Part shown: positions 25,080 through 35,299 of the stretch, piece by piece | Layout: each line of letters opens with the position of its first letter | Numbering within the stretch: position 1 is the first letter of the stretch | From: Rutidosis leptorrhynchoides | Lineage: Eukaryota; Streptophyta; Magnoliopsida; Asterales; Asteraceae | Length of the DNA: 64,000 bases | Assembly: GCF_046630445.1 (NCBI RefSeq) | Contig: NC_092333.1 | Location: 708,864,501 to 708,928,500 of the forward strand | Reading direction: 5' to 3' | Position numbers and translations under genes: made by a program | The notes under the pieces: generated by a model | What the model was told of the DNA's origin: nothing | The model's database searches: none | What the model saw: the letters and a program-made list of their open reading frames with translations, nothing else

Positions 25080-25253
25080 ATGCTTCATCCAGTTCTGATT
25101 CTTGATATACTCCTAACTTTCATATCTATCATTCTTCTTTTTCATCTGACGCCGGAGGAATCTATTCACTTTTACTATACTCTTGGCTTTATAGTGTTTT
25201 TAGTTCTCCCGTGTCTTTACGTTGCAATACTTATTGATATACATGGTTTGTAA
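25080..25253 (+). CDS. Small hydrophobic reading frame, 57 codons, two predicted membrane segments
   Basis: Begins MLHPVLILDILLTF and ends ILIDIHGL. Two hydrophobic stretches (about residues 5-21 and 35-52) are separated by a short polar loop (HLTPEESIHFYYT). It is antisense to element C, near its 3' end. I do not recognise it. Such an unbroken hydrophobic frame in AT-rich DNA may be chance; the balance of Leu/Ile codons with an acidic loop makes it worth recording. The second internal region of C stops before this place, so there is no second copy to compare. Confidence 0.25.
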   Translation: MLHPVLILDILLTFISIILLFHLTPEESIHFYYTLGFIVFLVLPCLYVAILIDIHGL

Positions 25254-25869
25254 TTTATGTGTTTTTATCGGGCTTTATATTCTCCATTATATTTCAAAGC
25301 TTCATGCTTTCGTTCTCTCTTCCCGCCTTTAAGTCAAGCGAATAATGGTCCAGAATTCGTAGGTATGGATTTTGAAATGAACATAGTTAATGTTCTAAGA
25401 AGGGAATTGTAATGGCACGATCTTGATTTGTCAAATTACTAGAAATTCGGAAAAGACCGAATCATCAAGAAATATATTTTCTTGATATATTTAGAGATTA
25501 TATAGAATGAAAGAGTTATATAACATGGTTCATGATGAGGGTGGGATCTGTGAACCTTTATCACGTTCCATTAGAAACTCAGCATGACTTACTGTAATAT
25601 AATCACGTTGATCAAGTGTCATTATATTATACTAACTCATGCTTCAATTCCTAACATTACTTCAAAACATCTATTTTTCGAATTTTTCAGATTTTAGAAA
25701 CTAAAATAGTTTCTTTTATGATGTAACACAGATAGCGCGAAGAGATGAATGATTTCAGATAAGAATGGTTATAAAAAAATATCTTCAGAAATATGGAGGA
25801 TATTTATAATGGAAGATACGATGATATCTTAAAATATTTAAGATAAGATGATGATGAAGAATATTGTCC

Positions 25870-26118
25870 GCAAAGGTTTTAGAGTAAGTAGCAAGGTATT
25901 TGCTAAGGATTTCAGCAGACACTGAATCATTTGTATTCTTTGAAGGTAGATTTCGTTTTTGTGATTTGTCCACAGCCTCCTTCATGGTCTGCTCAATCCG
26001 TTTTCCAGTTCCAAACCTTCTCTTATTCTCAGATTTACCACCATACTATTCTTTATCATCAAACTTTTGACTGTTAAGGTCGTTTACAGTTTTTGCTGCT
26101 TCATCATCATTTTTCCAA
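25870..26118 (-). pseudogene. Poly(A)-binding protein fragment captured in element C
   Basis: On the minus strand the translation recalls cytoplasmic poly(A)-binding protein from the end of RRM3 through the linker into RRM4: NDDEAAK, then LNSQKFDDKE, later RIEQTMKEAVDKSQ and NDSVSAE. In plant PABPs the matching pieces are of the type DDAAKAV, LNGKKFDDKEWYVGKAQKK, FEQTMKEAADK and LDDSISDEKL (from memory of the family). Only about 80 residues are covered, and it is decayed. It lies on the element strand of C. Confidence 0.6.
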
Positions 26119-27434
26119 AATTCGGAGAACTAGTTTCGTAGTTTGGGGTGCTTTTCAGAAACTTCACATTCGAAGTATGTAAGTCTAGAAGATAGATGTT
26201 ATCTATATATAACTGTTGTCGTAGAAAATGCTGCGAGATTCAAAATACTGATTGCTAATTCCCGGTGGTTGGTATGGAAATTATTGTTACAAGATGTGGA
26301 TGAGTACATGATAGGGTTTCAATGAGTATAAGGATTTTTTAAAAGGTCAAGGATTAATAAAGTTGTTGGTAAATTTACTGCTAATGTGGTGGAACATGAA
26401 AGGTTCCCCAGTAACAAGAACGTATATGTCAAGGTTATAATAAGGCTAATCTGAAAAGTCGAAGTTGACTAGTTGGAAGTGTGATAAAACTGGATACTTT
26501 GAAAAGGAATTGCAAGATTATTTTCAGTAATAACAACGCTAAAGGATCTTTCACAGTTTTGAAGTCAAAGTATAGCTTTGAAAAATGTAGAGATCTAAGA
26601 ATGATATCACTTGTTAAATCTTGACTTGGATTCTGTTCTGTCAGAATATATAATTGAATTTTGTATGAAAACGATTGTATATCGCTGTGAGCATAGTTAA
26701 TAATTTTTGAATCAAAGTTGAAGAATGTACAGTGTAACATATTAATTGCGAGCTTATATATTTCCCGGGTATTACCTATCCGTTAAAGATTTCACAATTA
26801 ATACTTTGTACAAAAGAATTTTTATTACCGTCTTTATGAAAATATATGTATGTATATTTTCTTCAGATGTAACACAAATTTAATGAGTTAATATCATATT
26901 AAGCTCATTTGATTTTCGGCTTGACTTAAAAATGATTAATCTCTAAAACATTAAAGATTACATAATCTTTGCGGAGTATTTCGCTAATGTAAACGATACT
27001 TCATTATTTATTCTTATTCCTCGGTGAAGGATGTTGATGCTCGTGGAATTTTTGTGAACCTTACAAGGCACAGATGATGTTTTCTGAAAAGTTTCGAGTA
27101 CATCGAAAATGAAAATGTAATATCAATTATGTAATTGAATAATACACTTGGTTTGTTATGAAATGGAATTCATTGAGTTGAAACAGAGATTGTAGTTAAC
27201 GAAGGTTAAGCCGTTAATGAAAGATGTACATCATAGCATATTAGTAATATGAATTAACCGAGTAGTATTTACCCATTTTCAATTCATACAAAATAGCTTA
27301 GTATGAAAAGATTTATGATGGTTTTAAAATTTATATATATTAGATATACATATAAATTCTTTAGAGGAATTGAGTTATCACTTCATAACTCATTGATACA
27401 ATATACTCATTGTTGATTGTGATTATGTTGGTGA

Positions 27435-28281
27435 TTATGAAATTGGCGGAACTTGTAGTGCTACAGGTTTTACCGGTATTGGTGATACTGACGGTACTGT
27501 TGATGCTGCTGGTAAAACAAGTCTAGCTTGTAAATCATGCACCATTCCGATCAGGGTTTCTACTCTTCCTTCTATCATTTCGGTCCACTCATCTGATTTA
27601 CGGTTACGGCTGGAATAGATTATCTCTAAGACTTTAGAGATTACATAATCGCCGCAGAATATTTCTCCAATGAAGTTATGAATCAATACTTCATCGGTTA
27701 TTGTTGTTGGTACTCCTTGGTATCTATGGTGCGTATGACGTTGATGTTCAAGGTACATATTGTGAAGTTGAGGTTTGCAATGCGGTTGTTGTTAGTGGTG
27801 GTAATGGTACGGTTGGTGTTGCAGATGGTGGTACTGTTGCTGTCGGTGCTGCTGCTGGTGCTTGTAACCTTTGCACCATGTTCTCTAAAGCCACTACTCG
27901 AGCGCGAAGCTCGTTGACTTCTTCTATTATACCGGGATGATTGTCGGTTCGGACGAGCGGGTGAATGAGATCTAGAATGTGAGATAGTATATAATCATGA
28001 TGAGATACTCTGGAAATGAGAGAGAAAATGGTATTACGAACAGGTTCGCCGGTAAGTGCTTCAGGTTCTTCGCCAAGAGGGCAATGTGGTGGATGGAAGG
28101 GATCGCCTTCTTTTTGTCTCCAATGATTAAGTAGACTACAAACCCATCCCCAATTCATCCAGAATAGATGATGGCTAATTGGTTGATCCATTCTGGTTAC
28201 ACTGTCTTCGGAGTTCAGGTGAATATCCATATCGGAATAGCTGTCGTAGTTTAAGGAATTTGAACTAGATACGGGATCCAT
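27435..28281 (-). CDS. Leader reading frames of element C (two overlapping frames, unknown function)
   Basis: Two minus-strand frames lie just inside the primer binding site, the position of the leader frames of A and D. The first begins MDPVSSSNSLNYDSYSDMD, has a central part with SRVSHHDYILSHILDLIHP, then a short coiled coil (EEVNELRARVVALENMVQRL) and an Ala/Pro/Thr-rich tail. The second frame contains a similar series: GDYVISKVLEIIY, a heptad stretch EGRVETLIGMVHDLQARL and a Pro/Val-rich tail, so the segment looks duplicated. The short coiled coil resembles the C-terminal end of the pre-gag protein of D (VHALRARVTELEDR). No known domain recognised. It is a retroelement relic; no repair is implied. 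Confidence 0.5.
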
Positions 28282-28651
28282 ATTATATAATTAGGGAGAT
28301 GATTTTTGATATGAATAAGATTATAGAATTTAGTTTGGTATTCTTCAATACATAATTTACATATGTATATATAATACCAAATTCCATAAATCACAGAGAA
28401 ATTTTCGGAAGATATCAGGAAAATTTTACAGTAACAGATACACTAAGATATGAATTTTTGTCTATACACTATTTATGCAATAAATGCAGGAAAATGTGTC
28501 TAGACTTAAAATGATAAGCATGTAATTTCCGATAAGAAATGATAAGCAAAACTTTTAACATGCAGACACGGTCAAAGTCCAGACTTACTAATGCATCCTA
28601 ACAACTATAAGTTAGACACACTCATGCAAGACCTGGTTTACTAGGACCAAC

Positions 28652-28665
28652 GCTCTGATACCAAC
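28652..28665 (-). other. Element C primer binding site (initiator tRNA-Met type)
   Basis: Element strand GTTGGTATCAGAGC, directly after the LTR end CGATCGTCACA. Exact match to the common plant initiator tRNA-Met site. Confidence 0.85.
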
Positions 28666-30378
28666 TGTGACGATCGCTCCAAATCTATATGGATGAACAC
28701 GTCATTCATCGATTTCATTGCGAGGTATTTGACCTCTATATGATATGTTTTGTAAACATTGCATTCTTTTGAAAGGGAACACCATAAATGAATATTTAAA
28801 TTAAAGGTTTTCGACATCTGATGATTTCTACATATAGACAATCACCGTAAATAATAGTTTACAATAGTACTTCCGTTGACAATGCAGTCAAAATAAGATA
28901 CATGGTGATGATTTGGTGAATGCAACGTTTCCTTGAAAAATATGCCATGTAAGACTCCATGCACATAGCTTGTCTAACATATAAGCAAACAGCGGAAGAC
29001 TTCTAGGAAACCTGAGAATAAACATGCTAACAAGTGTCAACACAAAGGTTGGTGAGTTCATAGTTTTATTGTTTCATATTATCTGTATATAAAGGTGGAT
29101 CACAAGATTCCAGTTGTTTCATCCAGAAACGTTTATAAAAATATTCTACGAAATTGAGCACCCTGGTAACTAAACTTAACGTATATATAATTTATACCCT
29201 TTGTATAATCATCTTAATAATACACGCAAACCAACGTGTATGCTTCTCAAATAGCATATGTTCGTTAAAAGGCTAGTGCTCTAGCTCGAACGGGGATATC
29301 AAGCCCTATGGATCCATATACAACTATTCGCGCCCACCAGTTCTTATAACTGGCAGCTACTAGTTACCAAAGCTAAGGGATTTTCGGTTCAAACTCGGTG
29401 TAGAATTTAGTATGTACTTGTATCCATTGCGTTTAAAATAAAGTGCATGTATTCTCAGCCCAAAAATATATATTGCAAAAGCAATTAAAAAGGGAGCAAA
29501 TGAAACTCACCTTAGCAGCATATAAAGTCGTTCACCAAAATGTGACCGAAACTCGGATTACCAATTAATCGTAGATCTCAACCTAGAGAACATATGTTGG
29601 TCAATAAACGTCTATCAAGCTAGGTCAGGTCATATTGTATCACAATCCTAATGCTCGAGATCGACATACAAAAGTTATCCAAAGTCGTTTCAAAAAGTCA
29701 GTTTTAACAAAAGTTCAACAAAACGAGACATACCTTATATAAGGATTCATTTACTCTGTTGGTAATATTCAAAAATCCAATTTATCAATCTCGTAAAAAA
29801 GTTGTTTAAATCTTAATTGCAGATTCAAAAGTAATTTCAATTAACGTCAATCATAATTCAGTTGATCATATCTTTTAATCCGTTCATCGAAACTATTCGA
29901 TATCTAAATGAAAAGTTATTGATTTTTTGTCAGCTTTCCAAAAACATGTATATCATATACCTTTTACCAGTAATATATGTATTTAATTCGTGATTCATTA
30001 TAAACTGTTTAACGACGAAATTTAGTATACAAGCATATATAAATATATATACTTGAGCACTAGACATGGATACACAATCAAGATATAAAAGATAAGATAT
30101 GTATACTCACGTATCAATATTGAGATTCAATATTGCAGGAAAGTACGTAGACGCAACAGAGATGATAAACACTAGGTTTGACTTGTGAATGGTACTCAAG
30201 AATATTACCCATAACCTCCATAGCTATAACCCATAGTTTCCTTATCTCTATCCCGCTCGAAAACCATTTTTGAAATTGTTTGGACATAACCTCGTCGTAG
30301 TATTTTATGTACTAATACTACTAATAATAATATTACTCCTAATAATAGTAATACGATTAATATTAATAATATTAATCT

Positions 30379-30409
<31 letters not shown>

Positions 30410-30479
30410 TAATAATTATAAATGTGAAAGAGAGATTGATCGAGAGAAATGGTTGTAATCAATTCACAAACTGACCTCG

Positions 30480-30566
<87 letters not shown>

Positions 30567-31264
30567 ATAATATAATAATATAATATAATAATAATAATAA
30601 AAACTTATAAATTAAAAATAATAATAATAAATACCACATCTATCATCAATTTGGATGTTCTTGTGTCGACATCATTTATATAATATAAATATAATATAAT
30701 AATTATAATAAAATAATATAATACGTAAATCGAATATTAAAATTTTAAAAAGTGGTATTTATTCAATACTTCAGGGGTATTCTATGTAACTTATAATTAA
30801 TAATTTCCATCATGTCGTTTTCATGTAAATAGTAAATGAATTAATTTAAATTCAACTATTTAAGCTACACGTTGTACGTTGTGCTTTACAAATTGTACAT
30901 TATTAATTTAACTTCGTTTCTTAAAAAAAATACAAAAATTATATCATAAAAATAAAATGACTTAATACGTAAAATTTTTAATTTGAAATAGCATCGTTTA
31001 ATAGTAAATTTTTAATCATTTCGTATATAAATATTATTCGCATGATTCCGTATATATCGAAAACTCTTATATTTATTAAAATATGTATATAATACATGTT
31101 ATGACGTTCGAGAATCGTTGGATAAACAGGGTGGTCAACCGTTATATAAAAAAATCATTTTCAAAAGTTTTAAAACTTGTCAAAATTCATTGCTTATCAT
31201 GTCAAAAATATTAAAATATATAGAGAATTGGTTTAAATAAGTCAAAATTTTTCGGGTCATCACA
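28666..31264 (-). repeat. Element C LTR copy 2, 2,599 bp
   Basis: Has a primer binding site on its left and a polypurine tract on its right. It therefore serves as 5' LTR of the left unit and 3' LTR of the right unit of a tandem pair. It preserves the empty site of element E (near 31187-31200). Confidence 0.87.
30483..30561. repeat. (AT)n microsatellite in LTR copy 2 of C
   Basis: About 39 AT units. LTR copy 1 has only a handful at the matching place (about 17209-17220). Confidence 0.95.
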
Positions 31265-31634
31265 GTACCTCCCCGTTAAAGAAAATTTCGTCCCGAAATT
31301 TGAGTGGGGTTATCATGGTTAACAATAAGAAAGTTTTCATAACGAATATGAGTTGATCACTAGAGTTTTATTATTACTGAGTAATATAGATAAAACGATT
31401 CGGTTACTTGAAGTGTATGAGAGGAGCTATCGCAAAAGAGTGAAATGAAGAATAAAGATTCGTCTTAACTTTTGACGTAATAACGATTGATTCCCGGAAT
31501 TTAAGGAATAGAAAATCTTCATAATCTAAATAAGATTTGATTCTTCAAAATTTAAGGAAATTAAGATTTCCTTTGATTAAATGCGTAATCTGACTCAATT
31601 GCTATGTCTGATATTTCGCTATAAATTGACTTCT
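31265..31634 (-). repeat. Start of a second C internal region
   Basis: Nearly identical to 24640-25009 (a few substitutions), including polypurine tract and palindrome (31283-31301). Homology ends at about 31630-31635, where copia element F sequence begins. Confidence 0.85.
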
Positions 31635-31639
31635 TCAGC

Positions 31640-32440
31640 TCTGCAAGGTAAGTCGGGCAGTTTCGCTTCCAATGACCAATTTCTCCACAATGGAAACAAG
31701 TGGCATCTTTGGCAGGTTTTTCTTTCTTCTTGATTGAATCCTTTGGGACAAACTTTTTGCCTTTGTAGTTGCCTTGAATCTTGCCTTTGGCTTGTGGCTT
31801 CTTGATTTTTCCTTCCCGAATCATGAGGACTTCAGAGGTTTTGGATGGAATATTCTTCTCGGCAGTCTTAAGCATTAAATGCAACTCCGAGATAGATTTC
31901 TCCAAATTGTTCATATTGTAGTTCAAGACGAACTGGTCATATGACTTTGGTAGTGAGTTGAGGATCAAGTCTATTGCCAATTCAGGACCAATGGAAGATC
32001 CAAGCCTCTCAAGTTAATCTATGTAGCTCTTCATTTTTAGAACATAAGAGCTTACAGATGTTCCCTCTGTCATCTTGCATGCGTGTAATGCTCTGACAGT
32101 TTCAAAGCGTTGTTGCCTAGCTTGTTGCTGGAACATTTCATTTAGCTGCTTAAGCATCTCAAAGGCATCATGATTTTCCAGGTCCTTTTGCAAGTCTGGA
32201 ATCATGGTGGCTAACATGAGGCATGCTACCTCTGTGGAGTCATCCATATGCTTAGTCCAAGCATCTCGGATGATCTTAGTGGCATTAGCAGGGGGTTCCT
32301 CGGGAACGGGTCCATCAAGTATATACGACTTCTTTTTGACTTTGAGAACAATTCTCAAATTACGATACCAGACTAAGAAGTTCGTATCATTGAGTTTTTC
32401 TTCTCTAAGACAGATCTTAGAGAAAGGTGGTGAACGGGTG
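31640..32440 (-). CDS. Element F gag region, relic
   Basis: Copia-type gag. It shows the N-terminal part LRIVLKVKKKSYILDGPVP, the UBN2-type helical region (MLATMIPDLQKDLENHDAFE and SKSYDQFVLNYNMNNLEKSI-like text) and a CCHC zinc knuckle, CFHCGEIGHWKRNC, followed by PTYLAELKK, where the element ends. It has a small number of breaks. It is the only coding part of F left in the window. Confidence 0.82.
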
Positions 32441-33977
32441 TAGTTGCATTGGGTGACATCTACAAAATTAACAAAGTTCTTTTAGTATTTTAATATTTGA
32501 TCCTTTAATAATTGATTACCTTAACTTTCTTATGAAAAATTAATTTGTTAAAGGCTAGAATCCAAGTTACATTTAACCTTGAGTGGTTGGCTGATGCTCT
32601 CTCCACTAAGTTTAAATTAACAAGGTAGGTAACGATTACCAATTGCAAGTCTAATACAATTTCTATATCTTAATGGGATCATTAACAACAATTGTCAACT
32701 GGTATGCTTAATCCCATCTATGCCTTCGGCATCTTATGTTTGGCTGATGCTCTCTTCACAAGAAGCACCAATTAAGTTGTCCTATTTAAAACTTATGGTG
32801 TTCGGCCCAAGACTGTAATGGGAATTGCGAAACACCATCTCGGTAATCACAAGACGACCGTGGTGGTTGGCTGATGCTCTCTCCACAACGACGTACAAAT
32901 GACAAGCGAGTGTCTTAAAAAGGATGGCATAAACTTATATTTTAAAAGCGATTTTGTGTTTGTATTATTTCAATTTGACAAAACATTTCGTATAATAATT
33001 GTTGCATGCATTCAACAATATATTATACGTATACTTTAGATAAAATCATATTTTATATGTTGGTCTTGAGTTTATAGAATCTCTATTTTAGTCACTCACG
33101 GCGTGTCCAATTTTAAACTAATATCCTATATTAATATGTATACATTGAGCGCGCTAAGTTAAGACCAATTTTAGTTTCTAAGAAAACTCATTTTATTTAA
33201 AACTTCATACAAGAGTTTGGTTTAAATTTATTAAATTCATAATTTATTAAAATTCATAATTTTAATGTTAACTTTGAGCTTTATGTAAAAACTCCTTTTT
33301 ATTAAAACTCATTTTATACTTTTACGAAAAACCATTTTCAAAATTATATATAAATTTACCAAACTCTTATTTGTGTTTGATTTGTTAAAAAAAATTATTT
33401 TTTAGCATGCAAATATCCTATATTCAAACATGCAACATACAAACATAAACACAACAATTAATAGGTGTATAGCCAAGCTTTTTCCTAATCAGTTTTCGTG
33501 AGCCAAACGAAGGAACCGGGTCAATCTAAGGACATAACAAATATCCATGCTCTATTATGATGTCTTGAAGCTCCCACTTGCCTAGTTAACATTTGGTGTT
33601 GCAAATGGCTCCAAAATTGCTTAGAACTCCATCTTGAATTTTCTTCATGTCTTGTTATATTTTTATAGATAAAATATACAAGTCTACACTAATACTTTTA
33701 CATCTCAAAATTAAATAAAACATGAAAAATAAAATTATTACAAACCATTATAAATGAAAGAATAACTTACAACCCAATCGAATTTCAACACAACTAAACA
33801 TCACAAAATGGTCTAAAGGCTTTATATGCACCATGCAACTTAATATATCAACTAGTATATATACAGCAACTTCTACAACCATACATGCATGTAAAAGGAA
33901 TGGTTGTAGCAAATAAAATAACTAAGTTGCATTTTAGAAATCTACAACTTTTTCTTTTTAGAAAAAAAAAATTTGTT
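32441..33977 (-). other. Leader region of element F with three spaced copies of a 22-bp repeat
   Basis: A 22-bp sequence beginning GGTTGGCTGATGCTCT occurs at 32585-32606, 32738-32759 (three mismatches) and 32865-32886, about 150 and 130 bp apart, on the same strand. Otherwise the stretch is AT-rich with no recognisable gene. It lies between gag and the primer site of F. Confidence 0.6.
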
Positions 33978-33982
33978 CATTT

Positions 33983-34220
33983 TGTTATAAAATATCTAGA
34001 TTGTGTTATAAAATATCTAGATTGGATGTTAATTTTATTATTATTATATTTCTTGCATAGTAATATTTTATACTATAAATAGACATGTATGGTAACCATT
34101 TAAGGTGCACCATTTCTCTTGAAATATCAATATCAATATTTCTTCTCTCCTTCTTCTCTCTTTTTCTCTCTTTGTTCTTATAACCATTAAAGGTAGTTAT
34201 AAGCCTACTGAATTATAACA
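33983..34220 (+). repeat. Element G 5' LTR
   Basis: Starts with a direct 21-bp tandem repeat (TGTTATAAAATATCTAGATTG twice) and ends GAATTATAACA. TATA box TATAAATAG at 34074-34082. Confidence 0.9.
34074..34082 (+). promoter_or_regulatory. TATA box of the G LTR
   Basis: TATAAATAG in the middle of the 238-bp LTR; repeated in the right LTR. Confidence 0.5.
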
Positions 34221-34338
34221 CGTTATCAGCACGAAAAGCTTAGTGTAATTAAAAGATATCTCAAACGATCACGAATCACTAATCAAGGTATGAAATTATT
34301 AATAATTTTCAGACTCGAATATATCAAATTTTGGACTA

Positions 34339-35060
34339 CTAACATTTATATTTATGTTATTTAAGTTATATATGGTCGGTTATACCACCTGAATTATATT
34401 TCTGTAATCTAACTTTTACTAACTTCACTAACATTTATATTTATGTTATTTAAGTTATATATGGTCGGTTATACCACCTGAATTATATTTCTGTAATCTA
34501 ACTTTTACTAACTTCACTAACATTTATATTTATGTTATTTAAGTTATATATGGTCGGTTATACCACCTGAATTATATTTTCTGTAATCTAACTCTTATTA
34601 ACTTCACTAACATTTATATTTATGTTAATAAGACCTCATGATTGTACGCAACACGTCATTTGACAACACGGTACTTTATGTACGCAACACGTCATTTGAC
34701 AACACGGTACCATGGGTCGAGATTAATTCCGATCAATACGAATACGACGGGGTCTTTATATGTTATCTAACATTTATGATTACTTATGCAATTAATCATT
34801 ATTTATTTCATGCATACTAATGTTTATTCTTAAATTTATAATTTTAAAAGTTAAAATAAAAAAATAGTTTGTATTTTTATTAAAAGTAAATCTTAAAAGT
34901 TAAAATAAGAAAAAGTAGTTTGTACTTTTATTAAAAGTAAATCTTAAAAGTTAAAATACAAAAAGTAGTTTGTATTTTTATTAAAAGTAAATCTTAAAAG
35001 TTAAAATAAGAAAAAGTAGTTTGTATTTTTATTAAAAGTATATCTTAAAAGTTAAAGTAA
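34339..35060 (+). repeat. Tandem repeats in the leader of element G
   Basis: Three successive arrays are visible. An 89-90 bp unit occurs three times plus a partial (34339-34627, unit containing TATGGTCGGTTATACCACC). A unit of about 37 bp occurs twice (34643-34710, containing ACGCAACACGTCATTTGAC). A unit of about 51 bp occurs about four times (34842-35055, containing AAAAGTAGTTTGT). No coding sequence seen. Confidence 0.85.
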
Positions 35061-35299
35061 GAAAAAAAGGGGATGGTAAAATGGAATAGTTTTTTGTCAA
35101 AAATGAAGTATTGAAAATGAAGTGGTCTCCTTCTATAACTAAAAAAAAATATATATACTTTTATCAAATGAATTTTTTTGTGGCCGACAATTTCAAACAC
35201 GAGTCCGTGTTTAGTTTATCAAGAATATCTCTTGCTTTGGTGAATAAGATCGCTTACAGCTAATAACTAGACAATTGAATTGGTGAATCAATAGATAAA

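Larger units (their letters stand above)
24640..28665 (-). other. Internal region of element C without gag or pol
   Basis: Bounded by polypurine tract (24640-24676, palindrome variant at 24658-24676) and primer binding site (28652-28665). It holds two leader frames (27435-28281), a poly(A)-binding-protein-like relic (25870-26118), a small plus-strand hydrophobic frame (25080-25253) and polypurine-like motifs at 26771-26790 and 27264-27280. The remainder is AT-rich and I see no gag or pol motifs in either strand. Confidence 0.75.
15367..31634 (-). mobile_element. Element C: non-autonomous Tekay-like LTR element in tandem LTR-internal-LTR-internal form
   Basis: Minus-strand element inserted in the 3' LTR of B. 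Order on the plus strand: LTR copy 1 (15367-17861 and 24573-24639, split by E), polypurine tract and internal region (24640-28665), primer binding site, LTR copy 2 (28666-31264), then a second polypurine tract and the start of a second internal region (31265 to about 31634). No gag or pol is recognisable in the 4.0-kb internal region, so it is non-autonomous. LTR start (TGTGATGACCCGA), tRNA-Met primer site and the polypurine palindrome resemble A, B and D. The two LTRs differ by roughly 1-2 percent by eye. The second internal region stops against copia element F. Confidence 0.82.

Noticed and set aside
26340-26460. Plus-strand text reading SNKNVYVKV, recalling the start of an RRM
   Set aside because: It is on the strand opposite the PABP-like relic, lacks surrounding RRM text and is short; probably chance.
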